The notes beneath the pieces were generated by a model. That model did no database searches. It was not told the DNA's origin and was given only the letters and a program-made list of their open reading frames with translations. A stretch of DNA of 64,000 nt from RGDT01 sp964630925 (GTDB taxonomy: Bacteria > Planctomycetota > Planctomycetia > Gemmatales > Gemmataceae). How positions within the stretch are numbered: the first letter of the stretch is position 1; every line of letters begins with the position of its first letter. A program made the translations under genes and the position numbers. The DNA lies in NCBI GenBank assembly GCA_964630925.1, contig CAZVZK010000001.1, positions 124,001 to 188,000 of the forward strand, written 5' to 3'. Of this stretch, positions 43,612-52,064 are shown one piece after another.

Positions 43612-44766
43612 TCACTCCGGGTCGCCGTACCACAGGTATTCGCCCTCGGCGAGGGAGCCGGGGCCGTACTGGCCGTCCGCGTCCAGATCGACGCCCGTGG
43701 CCCGCAGGGCGGCGATGCCCGCGGCCGTCAGGCCGTTGTGCGGCAGACGCAGCTTCTTCAGCCCGCGTAAGGCGGGGGCGGCGGCGAGCGCCCTGGCGCC
43801 CTCGTCGGTGACGCAGCCCTGTTCGAGGTCGAGGGTGCGGAGCCGGCCCAGCATGGGCGAGGCCGCCAGGGCGGTCACGCCCCGGTCCCCGACCCCGGTG
43901 CCGATCAGGCGGATGTTGGCCAGGCTCTTCAGGTGCGGCGAGCGCACCAGGGCGATGAAGCCGTCCGCCGTCAGGTAGGCGTCCTCGTCGTCCGGCTCGC
44001 GTCCGTGCGGCTTGCACGACAGCGTCACCAGGTTCCCCAGGGAGGGGTTCTCCGCCAGGATCTCCAGGGGGTACTCGTGGATGTGGTGGACGTGGAGCTT
44101 GCGCAGGTTGGGCATGGGGAGGGCGAAGACGGCGGCTACATCGGCCGCGTGGGCGTGCAGCTCCAGCTCCTCCAGGAGGGGCATCGCCCGCAGGACGGCC
44201 GATATGTTCTCCGCCCGGATGTGGCAGGAGTCGTGCTCGGGGCCGAGGCGGAGGGCGCGGAGCGTGCCGAGGAACGGCATCCGCGCCAGGGCCGGGACGC
44301 ACGGCGAGTCGTACTCGTCCTCGTCGATGTCCAGCTCGCGCAACAGCCTCGCGGCGGGCGCCTCGGCGGCCGCGTCGAGCAGCTCGGCGCTGGCGTGGCC
44401 GAGGGAGAGGGAGTCGAGCCAGCCGCGGGCGAAGCGGAAGGTGTACGCCGCGGGGTCGAAATACTCCATGCCGAAGGGCGCGTCCTCGTGGACGCCGCGG
44501 GAGCCCGTGCGCCACGGCGGGAAGAGGACGTGCATCGGCCCGAGCCATTCCGCCCCGTGGGCCTTCAGGAGGTCGGCCTCCCGCTCCTGGAGGTCCTTGC
44601 GCTGCTCGGGCGGGCGTGTCGGGTCTTCGAGCGCGAGCTGGACCTGGATGAATTCGCCGCGGGGGTCGCCCGATTCGGCGAGGTGGTCGCCGTAGGCCAT
44701 GTGGGCGGCGAGGTCGTCGGGGTTGGCGCGGAGCGCCGCCTCCAGCACGGAACGAAGATCCGCCAT
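43612..44766 (-). CDS. TIGR02996 + LRR protein, tandem copy 1
   Basis: The first gene of the four-gene run, 384 residues. The start at 44766 has AGGAGG eight bases upstream, which is the best ribosome site of the four; a longer frame to 44808 is unlikely. The TIGR02996 domain (LRSVLEAALRANPDDLAAHM, AYGDHLAESGDPRGEFIQVQ) is followed by LRRs (LRTLDLEQGCVTDEGARAL, LKKLRLPHNGLTAAGIAALR). The final repeat is almost the same as in the WGR copy (GLTAAGIAALRATGV against CMTAAGIAALRATGV). Confidence 0.9.
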   Translation of the reverse strand: MADLRSVLEAALRANPDDLAAHMAYGDHLAESGDPRGEFIQVQLALEDPTRPPEQRKDLQEREADLLKAHGAEWLGPMHVLFPPWRTGSRGVHEDAPFGMEYFDPAAYTFRFARGWLDSLSLGHASAELLDAAAEAPAARLLRELDIDEDEYDSPCVPALARMPFLGTLRALRLGPEHDSCHIRAENISAVLRAMPLLEELELHAHAADVAAVFALPMPNLRKLHVHHIHEYPLEILAENPSLGNLVTLSCKPHGREPDDEDAYLTADGFIALVRSPHLKSLANIRLIGTGVGDRGVTALAASPMLGRLRTLDLEQGCVTDEGARALAAAPALRGLKKLRLPHNGLTAAGIAALRATGVDLDADGQYGPGSLAEGEYLWYGDPE

Positions 44767-44914
44767 GCCTGCGGCCTCCTGGGTGGGCGTGGCACATGCT
44801 ACCCTCACCCGCGGGCCGGGGCAAGGACGGCAGGGCCGAAGGCAGACACGGCACGCTCACGCCGTGCCGCTCGCCTGGGGCGTCCCGCCGGCGGCCGGTC
44901 CTGGCGGCCCGCTG

Positions 44915-46057
44915 TCACCCGCCCAGCACCACGCGGAGGCGGGCCAGGCGCTCGTCGCGCTCCTCGGGCGTGTCGGCCCAGACGGTGACGTGGCCGAGCT
45001 TGCGGCCCGGACGCGGCGACTTGCCGTAGAGGTGCAGGTGGGCGCCGTGGACGGACAGGACGGCGGCGGTGTCCGGCGGCGTGCCGATGAGGTTCACCAT
45101 GGCGGAGTGGCCCACGGCCTCGGCGTCGCCGAGGGGCCAGCCGGCGACGGCGCGGAGGTGGTTCTCGAACTGGCTGGTGCGGGCGCCCTCGATGGTCCAG
45201 TGGCCGGAGTTGTGGACGCGCGGGGCCATCTCGTTGGCGAGGAGGGCGTCGCCGGCCTGGAAGAACTCGATCGCGAGCACGCCGACGTAGTCGAAGTGCT
45301 CCATCACGCGGCGGACCGCGTCTTCGGCGGCGGCGCGGACGGCGGGGCTGGTGCCCGGGGCTGGCGCGAGGCTGAGGCGGAGGATGCCGCCGTGGTGGTG
45401 GTTCTCGGCCAGGGGGTAGAAGCGGATGTCGCCGTCGTGGCCGCGGACGGCGACCTGGGACACCTCGCGGGAGAAGTGGACGAGGCCCTCGAGGAGGAGG
45501 GGGACGCCTGCCAGGGCGGCCCAGGCGGGGTCGGCGTCGGCGGGGGAGCGGAGGACGGCCTGGCCCTTGCCGTCGTAGCCGCCGCGGCGGGTCTTGAGGA
45601 CGGCGGGCAGGCCGACGGCGGCGATGGCCTCGTCGAGGGAGGGGCGTGAATCGACGGGGTGGGAGGGGTTGGTGGGGATGGCGAGGGAGCGGAAGGCCTG
45701 CTTCTCGGCGAGGCGGTCCTGGGCGGAGGTGAGGGCGGCGAGGGGCGGGGAGACGCGCGACCTGGAGGACAGGTGGGCCACGGCGGCGGCGGGGACGTTC
45801 TCGAACTCGTAGGTGACGGCGTCGAGGCCGTGGGCGAAGGCGTCGAGTGCGGCGGTGTCCTCGAAGCGGGCGGTGATCAGCTCGGCGAGGTCCTCGACGG
45901 GGGCCTCCGGGGCGGGGTCGAGGAAGCGGAAGCGCAGGCCGAGGGGGTAGCCGGCGAGGGCGAGCATGCGTCCCAACTGCCCGCCGCCGAGGACGCCGAT
46001 CGTTTTGGTGGGTGGGGTGGCCGCCCCCGTCCGGGCGGGGCTGTTTTGGACCGTCAT
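44915..46057 (-). CDS. purK: N5-carboxyaminoimidazole ribonucleotide synthase
   Basis: Purine biosynthesis ATP-grasp enzyme of 380 residues that carboxylates AIR with bicarbonate and ATP. The N-terminal fold IGVLGGGQLGRMLALAGYPL is diagnostic. Further matches are YEFENVPAAAVAHL, LKTRRGGYDGKGQAVL, and VLAIEFFQAGDALLANEMAP with RVHNSGHWTIEG. The ATG 46057 follows AGGAGGAAGG; the longer frame to 46198 is not used. The partner purE is not in the window. It stands about 150 bases from the next gene upstream. Confidence 0.96.
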   Translation of the reverse strand: MTVQNSPARTGAATPPTKTIGVLGGGQLGRMLALAGYPLGLRFRFLDPAPEAPVEDLAELITARFEDTAALDAFAHGLDAVTYEFENVPAAAVAHLSSRSRVSPPLAALTSAQDRLAEKQAFRSLAIPTNPSHPVDSRPSLDEAIAAVGLPAVLKTRRGGYDGKGQAVLRSPADADPAWAALAGVPLLLEGLVHFSREVSQVAVRGHDGDIRFYPLAENHHHGGILRLSLAPAPGTSPAVRAAAEDAVRRVMEHFDYVGVLAIEFFQAGDALLANEMAPRVHNSGHWTIEGARTSQFENHLRAVAGWPLGDAEAVGHSAMVNLIGTPPDTAAVLSVHGAHLHLYGKSPRPGRKLGHVTVWADTPEERDERLARLRVVLGG

Positions 46058-46204
46058 CCTTCCTCCTTCATCCATCCGGAGGATGTTAGCCGTGCCGGCG
46101 GGACCCGTCCAGGCGGGGGCCTTTTCCCGGCGGGCGGGATGCGGTAGGGTGCGGGGATGAAGAGGGGGTACGCCTCTGCCGCCGGTATCGACGCGCACCT
46201 CCGG

Positions 46205-46471
46205 TTACGCCAAGATGGAATCGATCCACGCCCGCGCCTCCGCCTCGCTCCCGAATCGGGCGAGTGTCTCTTCCTGTTTGCCCTCCCGACGCACGACGGC
46301 GTAATCCATCCACGCCCCCCCGACGACGGTCGGCTCCGTCTCTCGCCATGTGCCGTCGCGTCGCTTCACGCGGCTGGTCCCCGTTGCCGAGCACCAGCGG
46401 CAGACGATCTCATACCCGCGATATGGGGCGCGTTGGCTGACCGACGGGCCGGCGAAGTCCGAATCGTCCAT
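46205..46471 (-). CDS. Small hypothetical protein
   Basis: An 88-residue protein, not recognised. The core RGYEIVCRWCSATGTSRVKR with CxxC and the final RFGSEAEARAWIDSIL suggest a small beta fold with one helix. The start has GGGAGG seven bases upstream. It follows the pseudo-hydrolase/PDZ gene by 15 bases and may be cotranscribed with it. Confidence 0.65.
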   Translation of the reverse strand: MDDSDFAGPSVSQRAPYRGYEIVCRWCSATGTSRVKRRDGTWRETEPTVVGGAWMDYAVVRREGKQEETLARFGSEAEARAWIDSILA

Positions 46472-46486
46472 CGTCGCGCCTCCCGC

Positions 46487-47929
46487 CTACTCGCCCTTCG
46501 CGGGGGTGGATTTCGCCTTGGCCACGGCGAGGCGCGAGCCGGCCGTCAGCTCGCGCTTCATCACCGCGTCGCCGCGCTGCCACTCGGCCTCGACGCCGTC
46601 CCCCGGACGCAGGCGGGCGGCGGCGGCCTTGATGTCGGCCAGCGTCTCCAGCTTCGCCGGCCCCAGGCGGCGCAGGCGGTCGCCGGGGGCGAGGCCGGCA
46701 CGGTACGCCGGGCCGCCCGCCTCCACCGCGCGGACGATGGCCGACTCGCCCTCGAACGTCACGCCGAGGTACGGCATCTTGCCCAGCACGTCGCCGATGC
46801 GGTCGGCCTCCTTGCGAGCCCGGCCACGCTCAACGGGGTCGGGCGTCAGGCGGACCGCCTCCATCCACTGGGCGAACGCCTCCTCCAGCCGGCCGCGGCG
46901 CTCCTCGGCCCGCGCCGTCGCCCGCACGACGGGCCGGCGGTCGGCGGCCATCACCTCCGCCAGACGCACGCCCTTGCGCGGGTCGGCCTTCCAGGCGTCA
47001 TATAGCTTGCGGGCTTCACGGCCCGGCTCGATCCGTCCGTGACGCACCGCCAGCCACTCCAGCACGCCGGCCGCGAGGTACTGTTTCGCCGGGTCGTCCA
47101 TCCAGCCCCGGGCCTGCTCCAGCGCGTGGGCGGCCAGCTCCTGGGCGTCGGCGTCGGGCTTGCCCGCGATGCGCCACGTCCGCAGCTCGCCCAGGCGGGC
47201 GTCCAGCCCCTCTTCCAGCCAGGCGATCACCGGCTTCAGCGTCGCCGCGTCGGCCTTGCCGGCGACCAGGCGCGAGCGGACGCCGAGGTCGCGGTACAGC
47301 CCGGCGGTATGCTTCTCCAGGAGGCCCCGCCCCGCCGGCTCCGTGGCGATCAGCGCTACAGACAGCCGGCCCTTGAGGCGGTGGCGCAGGTGTGCGAGGG
47401 AGGGCAGCGGGGCCTCGCCGTCGATGACGGCCACGCCGCCGAAGTGTTCGGGCAAGGAGTAGGCGATCTGGCAGGCGAGGACGCTGGCGGCGCCCTGGCC
47501 GACGATGTAGGTGCGGGCGGGGTCGATGCGGAAGGCGCGGCGCACGTCGTCGATGACGTCCAGCGCCGCACGTACGCGGACGGCCAGGGGGCGGCCCGCG
47601 CCGGCGGCGTAGGGTGCGGCGAAGAAGAGGTCGCCCTCGACGCAGGGCCGCTCCATCGCCGCCCACCCCGACGGGTCGTCGCCGGGCGACAGCCAGACGA
47701 CGAGCGGCCAGGCCTTGGCCTTGGCATAGGTGGCGGGGGTGAAGAGCTGGTAGCGTTGGCGGCGGGAGTCGTGGGCGGCGGGCAGGCGGGCGCCGCCGGC
47801 GACGAACTCCCAGTCGAGGCGGCCGGCGGCGCGGACCCGGCGGCCGGCCTCGAATCCCGGCGGGTCGGCGGCGAGGGCGAGCGCGGCGGCCAGAATGCCC
47901 AGCATGGCCGGATAGCCCGTCTTTCCCAT
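46487..47929 (-). CDS. Exported alpha/beta-hydrolase-like + PDZ protein
   Basis: A 480-residue protein with a signal helix (YPAMLGILAAALALAA). The first half follows the esterase/PHB-depolymerase pattern (RYQLFTPATYAKAKAWPLVV, YIVGQGAASVLACQIAYSLP, HFGGVAVIDG). The nucleophile elbow GxSxG is replaced by GQGAA (near 47490), so the classical serine is missing. A helical middle leads to a C-terminal PDZ domain (YLGVTFEGES then AGLAPGDRLRRLGPAKLE). It is probably a binding or scaffold protein in the periplasm rather than an active esterase. The start at 47929 is the closest ATG to the signal; an ORF to 48007 also exists. Confidence 0.8.
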   Translation of the reverse strand: MGKTGYPAMLGILAAALALAADPPGFEAGRRVRAAGRLDWEFVAGGARLPAAHDSRRQRYQLFTPATYAKAKAWPLVVWLSPGDDPSGWAAMERPCVEGDLFFAAPYAAGAGRPLAVRVRAALDVIDDVRRAFRIDPARTYIVGQGAASVLACQIAYSLPEHFGGVAVIDGEAPLPSLAHLRHRLKGRLSVALIATEPAGRGLLEKHTAGLYRDLGVRSRLVAGKADAATLKPVIAWLEEGLDARLGELRTWRIAGKPDADAQELAAHALEQARGWMDDPAKQYLAAGVLEWLAVRHGRIEPGREARKLYDAWKADPRKGVRLAEVMAADRRPVVRATARAEERRGRLEEAFAQWMEAVRLTPDPVERGRARKEADRIGDVLGKMPYLGVTFEGESAIVRAVEAGGPAYRAGLAPGDRLRRLGPAKLETLADIKAAAARLRPGDGVEAEWQRGDAVMKRELTAGSRLAVAKAKSTPAKGE

Positions 47930-48021
47930 CTTGTGAACTTTCTCGAAAGGTGTTCCCTTCCCCCGGCCATCCATGATACCATGACAATACGAGTTGCCGG
48001 AAGGCATCGGGTCGAGCGGTC

Positions 48022-48375
48022 ATGGATCGGCTGGAGCAGTTCCTGGAGGCGGTGCAGGCGTCGGGCCGGGCGGCGGGCCGGCTGCGGGGGCTATTGTACA
48101 TCCTCGTCGGCAGGAAGGTCGCGTCGGCCGACGGGACGGAGGTCTCGGGCGGGCTGACGTGGCGTGAGGCGGCGGTGGCGCTCAGGAAGGCGCGGTGGGA
48201 CCGTGAGGCGGTGCGCGAGCTGGGCCTGGACCCGGCGGAGCTGGCCCCGCGTGACCGAGAGAAGTTCTGGTACAGCGCCATCGGCAAGGCGGGCCTGCAC
48301 GCCCCGGAGGCGAGGCACGAGGCGGAGGCGCTGGCGAAGGCCCTCGCGAAGCTGGGCTACACCGTCGGGGGGTGA
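48022..48375 (+). CDS. Small hypothetical protein
   Basis: A 117-residue helical protein, not recognised. It contains an RLRGLLYILVGRKVASADGT stretch and ends in a long Ala/Glu helix (ARHEAEALAKALAKLGY). No signal peptide. It is divergent from the pseudo-hydrolase gene. Codon use is typical of the window. It ends 54 bases before a convergent gene, in a gap carrying the AG-rich run and CCACGGATCTACACGGATC. Confidence 0.7.
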   Translation: MDRLEQFLEAVQASGRAAGRLRGLLYILVGRKVASADGTEVSGGLTWREAAVALRKARWDREAVRELGLDPAELAPRDREKFWYSAIGKAGLHAPEARHEAEALAKALAKLGYTVGG

Positions 48376-48429
48376 GAGAAGAAGAGAAGAGAAGCGAGCC
48401 ACGGATCTACACGGATCTTTCTTCCGCGG

Positions 48430-49638
48430 TCACTTCTTCACCTTCCACGCCACCAGCTTCTTGTCGTCGCGGCAGAACAGCAGGCCGTCGGACAGCGCCA
48501 ACGTCGAACGCACCGGCCCGGTGAGCAGTTTCGCCCGCGACAGCACCTCGAACCTGCCCGCGTTCGGCCTCGCCAGGATCAGCTCGCCCGCCTCGCTCAT
48601 CAGCCACAGCTTGCCGTCGGCGTGCAGGATCGACCCGCAGCCGAAGTCGTCCTCGGTCCAGCGCACCTTGCCTGTCTTCCAGTCGATGCAGCGCAGCTTG
48701 GCCCCCTCCTCCTGCCGGCCGTGGACGCCGTAGAGCTGATCCCCCACGGCCACGGGCGTGTTGAAATGGCAGGTCAACGAGGTGTCGTTCTTCCACACCG
48801 TCTCGGCGCCGCCCTTCGTCACCTTCAGCAGGATGGCGCCTGTGCCGTAGCTCGTCGAGAGGAAGATGTGATCGCCCGGGAGGATGACCGGCGAGGCGGC
48901 GTTGACGGAGGCGTCGATCCGCGGACGCCAGCGCAGCGACAGACGCTCCTTGCCGCCGGCCGGGTCCAGCGTCAGCAGCCCCGTACGCGTGAAGAAGACG
49001 GCGTGCCGCACCCCGGCGAGGTCCGCCGCCACGGGCGAGGCGTAGCTGGTGGGCTGGCTGGTGGCGCGCCAGGCCTCCTTGCCCGTTGCGAGGTCGAAGG
49101 CCACGACGCCCGTCCCCTCACCGCCCACGTTCACCAGGACGCGCTTGCCCTCGATGAGCGGCGACGTGCCGACCCCGAAGTAGCTCCGCGGCACCTCGTA
49201 ATCGGTGAGCAGCGCCTTCGACCAGCGCTCCTTGCCGTCGGCGAGGGCGAAGCAGGACAGGACGCCGCTGGGGCCGAGCGTCACCACGGCGTCCCCGGCG
49301 ATGGTCGGGGTCGCGCGGGGGCCGTCGCCCTTGGTGAGGAGATCGCGGTAGGCGGTGGGGTAGGACTTCTTCCAGGCCGGCCTGCCTGACGCCGCGTCGA
49401 GGCACTCGACGACCTCCTCCTTGCCGACGCGGTGGAAGAGGATCAGCTTACCGCCGGCGACGGAGGCGGCGGCGTAGCCCTCGCCGGCCTCGCGCTCCCA
49501 GGCGGCGGGCGGCCCCTTGGCGGGGAAGGAGGCGATGAGGCCCGTCTCCGGGGAGGTCGAGTCACCCTTCGGGCCGAAGAGGCGCGGCCAATCGGCGGCG
49601 AGGGAAAGGGCGGCGAGGAGGACGGCGGCGGTGCGCAT
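48430..49638 (-). CDS. PQQ-like beta-propeller exported protein
   Basis: A 402-residue secreted protein (signal MRTAAVLLAALSLAADW). It has about seven PQQ-type blades, recognisable by repeated pattern G-A-W/R-W turns: DAASGRPAWKKSYP, LADGKERWSKALL, DLATGKEAWRATS, DWKTGKVRWTEDD. The opening DWPRLFGPKGDSTSPETGL is the classic start of planctomycete 'outer membrane protein assembly BamB-like' propellers. No cofactor site is visible, so a scaffold or binding role is likely. It is divergent from the GNAT operon. Confidence 0.92.
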   Translation of the reverse strand: MRTAAVLLAALSLAADWPRLFGPKGDSTSPETGLIASFPAKGPPAAWEREAGEGYAAASVAGGKLILFHRVGKEEVVECLDAASGRPAWKKSYPTAYRDLLTKGDGPRATPTIAGDAVVTLGPSGVLSCFALADGKERWSKALLTDYEVPRSYFGVGTSPLIEGKRVLVNVGGEGTGVVAFDLATGKEAWRATSQPTSYASPVAADLAGVRHAVFFTRTGLLTLDPAGGKERLSLRWRPRIDASVNAASPVILPGDHIFLSTSYGTGAILLKVTKGGAETVWKNDTSLTCHFNTPVAVGDQLYGVHGRQEEGAKLRCIDWKTGKVRWTEDDFGCGSILHADGKLWLMSEAGELILARPNAGRFEVLSRAKLLTGPVRSTLALSDGLLFCRDDKKLVAWKVKK

Positions 49639-49791
49639 CGGTTGGCCCTCGAGCGGTGTGCTGACGATGCTATGGCGCGGCCAGCCCGGAGGAAGAGGGC
49701 GTCTGTCCCTTCAGTGGCGGCTTGCGGCCCCTCTCAGGGCCCTGTGACGCGCCCGCGGCCGCCTCGGGGCCGAAAGGTCGGACCACCCGGC

Positions 49792-49819
49792 TTGCTGCGG
49801 CGGGGGCTGCGGGTATACT
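49792..49819 (+). promoter_or_regulatory. Sigma-70-like promoter for GNAT gene
   Basis: TTGCTG (49792-49797) and TATACT (49814-49819) are separated by 16 bases. The start codon GTG is 37 bases beyond the -10 box. In DNA this GC-rich a TATACT at that spacing is suggestive. Confidence 0.5.
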
Positions 49820-49855
49820 TGATGATCGTATCCCCAACTCCCCGGATGGCCCCAC

Positions 49856-50806
49856 GTGATCACCTACCGGACCTTCCGGAACGCCGACCCGCCTCTGATC
49901 GTCGAGCTGTGGAACGCCAGTCTCGCCGGCGAGCGTGTCGTGCCGGTGCGTGGGGCCACCCTCCTCGAATACTTCATCCTCGCCAAGCCGTACTTCGACC
50001 CCGCGGGCCTGCACCTGGCCTTCGAGGACGGCAAGCCCGTGGGGCTCGCACTGGCCGGCTTCGTCCCCAATGCCTCCCGCACCGCCCTGGATCATTCCGC
50101 GGGCGTCATCAGCCTCATCGCCGTGTTGCCGTCGTGCCGCCGGCGCGGCATCGGCACGCGCCTCCTGGAGCTGACAGAGGGGTATCTGCGCGCACGGGGT
50201 GCGCGCGTGGCGCTGGCCGGCGGCATGGCTCACGCCGAGCCGTTCCTGTTCGGCCTGTACGGCGGGTGCTCTTCGCCGGGGGTGCTGGCCGGCCTCGACG
50301 CGGCGCTGCCGTTCTACGAGCGGCGCGGCTACACGCTGGCACGCAGCTGCGCCATCCTCCGCCGGTCGCTGACGCGGCTCCAGACCCCAGCCGACGAGCG
50401 TTTCCAGACCATCCGCGAGTGCTACGACATCATCGCCTCCCCGGCCCGCCGCGTCGGGTGGTGGCGCGAGTGCGTCCTCGGCCCGGTCGAGGCGGTCGAG
50501 TACCGGCTGCAGGACAAGAGGACTGCCGCGGCGCCGGCCCGCATGCTCCTCTGGGACATGGACACCTTCTGCCTCCACTGGGGCGAGTCGTGCGTCGGCC
50601 TCATCGACCTGGAGGTCGCCGAGAGCCAGCGCCGCACCGGCCTGGCCAAGTACCTACTGGCCAACACCCTCCGCCACCTGCGCGAGCGCTCGTTCCACTT
50701 CTTCGAGGCCCAGGCCGACACCGCCTCCGCCGCCGCCCTCGGCCTGCTGGCCCAGTTCGAGTTCGAGCAGGTCGAGGCCGGCCACGCCTTGCGCAAGGAG
50801 CTGTGA
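49856..50806 (+). CDS. Tandem GNAT acetyltransferase
   Basis: A 316-residue protein with two GNAT folds. The first (residues about 1-155) has the acetyl-CoA loop RRRGIGTRLLELTE after LIAVLPSC. The second (about 185-310) has QRRTGLAKYLLANTL after VGLIDLEVAES and ends FEFEQVEAGHALRKEL. Double GNATs often keep one active domain. The substrate is not predictable. The GTG start at 49856 matches the domain start ITYRTFRNADPP. It lies 4 bases before the next gene, so a two-gene operon is likely. Confidence 0.88.
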   Translation: MITYRTFRNADPPLIVELWNASLAGERVVPVRGATLLEYFILAKPYFDPAGLHLAFEDGKPVGLALAGFVPNASRTALDHSAGVISLIAVLPSCRRRGIGTRLLELTEGYLRARGARVALAGGMAHAEPFLFGLYGGCSSPGVLAGLDAALPFYERRGYTLARSCAILRRSLTRLQTPADERFQTIRECYDIIASPARRVGWWRECVLGPVEAVEYRLQDKRTAAAPARMLLWDMDTFCLHWGESCVGLIDLEVAESQRRTGLAKYLLANTLRHLRERSFHFFEAQADTASAAALGLLAQFEFEQVEAGHALRKEL

Positions 50807-50810
50807 CGCC

Positions 50811-51203
50811 ATGACGCACGAGGAGGCCGCCCGCAGGCTGGAGGTCGTCCTGGCGCACGCCTGGATGGTGCGCACGTTCCTCAAGCACGCCGACGAGATC
50901 CAGGAGGACGAGGACTTCCTCGAGGTACCCCGCGCCATCTTCGATTATTGCCGCGCCGTCGAGCCCGCCGCCCAGCGCGCCGACTGGCCCCTCTACGTCC
51001 ACCGCGCGCGCAGCAAGCTCGGCAAGCTCCGCAAGGCCAGCGAGTTCTTCTCCGCCAACTTCAAACGCGTGACCGACCACACCAACTGGCAGATGGCCGC
51101 GGCCTCCCTGGCCGGCTGCGTGGCCGCCATCACGGAGATCGTCGAACAGGCGCCGAAGGGCGTGCCGGCGTCACCGCCCGAGGATGGCCTTGCGGGCGGC
51201 TGA
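50811..51203 (+). CDS. Small helical hypothetical protein
   Basis: A 130-residue, mostly helical protein, not recognised. The pattern of long helices with AAQRADWPLYVHRARSKLGK and NFKRVTDHTNWQMAAASLAG suggests a four-helix bundle. No signal peptide. It starts 4 bases after the GNAT stop; its last 33 bases overlap the 3' end of the convergent esterase gene. The tight link suggests it works with the acetyltransferase. Confidence 0.75.
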   Translation: MTHEEAARRLEVVLAHAWMVRTFLKHADEIQEDEDFLEVPRAIFDYCRAVEPAAQRADWPLYVHRARSKLGKLRKASEFFSANFKRVTDHTNWQMAAASLAGCVAAITEIVEQAPKGVPASPPEDGLAGG

Positions 51204-51974
51204 CACCTTTTCGGCGTCCCAACGCGTGGCCGGCAGCGTGGCCGCCTTCACGATGGCCTCGATCCCCCTGGCGCCCGTCAGCACGTCCTTGTGCCCGGCG
51301 TGGACGAGGTACGCCGGCACGCCCTGCTTCTGAAGGTCCTCGCTCCACTGCGACGCCAGGGCGACGACACCGTCCCCGCCGACCCGCATCGACGCGACGA
51401 CGCACGCGAATTCCACCGTCGCGGGGAGCTTGATCGACAGGCGGGCCGCCAGCACCTTCTCGCGGGCGCCCCGCGACAGCGAGGCGACGAAGGCACCTTG
51501 CGCCTCGCGCGTGGGGGCCAGGGCCGTCAGCCCGCTCCCTGCGTTCGGTGTGCATACCTGGACGCAGCGCGTCACGCCGCAGGCCGGCCCATCCTCGATC
51601 AGATGGCGGGCGATCAGCCCGCCGGCGCTGTGGCCGACGAGGACGATCTCCGTGTAGCCGTCGGCCTGGAGATTCTTCAGGTGCCCGGCGAGGCCGGAGG
51701 CGTCGGCGACCTTCTCGGCGGGGGCGGTCTGGCCGTAGGCGAAGGCGAACACGTCGGCGTGCCGCGACAGCGCCTTGACCAGCGCGCTCGTGGGCTGTTG
51801 CCAGGTGCGCAGGGCGGGGGTGGTGACGCGCGCCGTGGAGAGCGGATGCAGCCCGAGGCCGTGAATGAGGACGACGGCCTGTTTCCGACCGGGCGTGCGC
51901 GCGGAGACGGGGACGAAAAGCCCCTGGACTGTGGGGTCGGGCGCGAAGAGGGCGAGAAGGACCAGCGGCGACAT
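51171..51974 (-). CDS. Exported esterase/lipase, alpha/beta fold
   Basis: A 267-residue hydrolase with a signal-like N-terminus (MSPLVLLALFAPDPTVQG). Landmarks are VVLIHGLGLHPLSTA (oxyanion), the nucleophile elbow LVGHSAGGLIARHLI with an intact Ser, and a final HAGHKDVLTGARGIEAIV holding the likely His. The Asp should lie in VASMRVGGDGVVAL. ATG 51974 has GAGG upstream; GTG 52004 is an alternative. It contrasts with the neighbouring lipoprotein of similar fold, whose serine is lost. Confidence 0.87.
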   Translation of the reverse strand: MSPLVLLALFAPDPTVQGLFVPVSARTPGRKQAVVLIHGLGLHPLSTARVTTPALRTWQQPTSALVKALSRHADVFAFAYGQTAPAEKVADASGLAGHLKNLQADGYTEIVLVGHSAGGLIARHLIEDGPACGVTRCVQVCTPNAGSGLTALAPTREAQGAFVASLSRGAREKVLAARLSIKLPATVEFACVVASMRVGGDGVVALASQWSEDLQKQGVPAYLVHAGHKDVLTGARGIEAIVKAATLPATRWDAEKVSAARKAILGR

Positions 51975-52064
51975 CACGGAGGGCCTCGGACGGGGATCGG
52001 TCACCGGGCCGATCCCTGGCCTATCGTCTGATATCGGCCGCGAGGGCGTTGTTCTTGAGACGAT

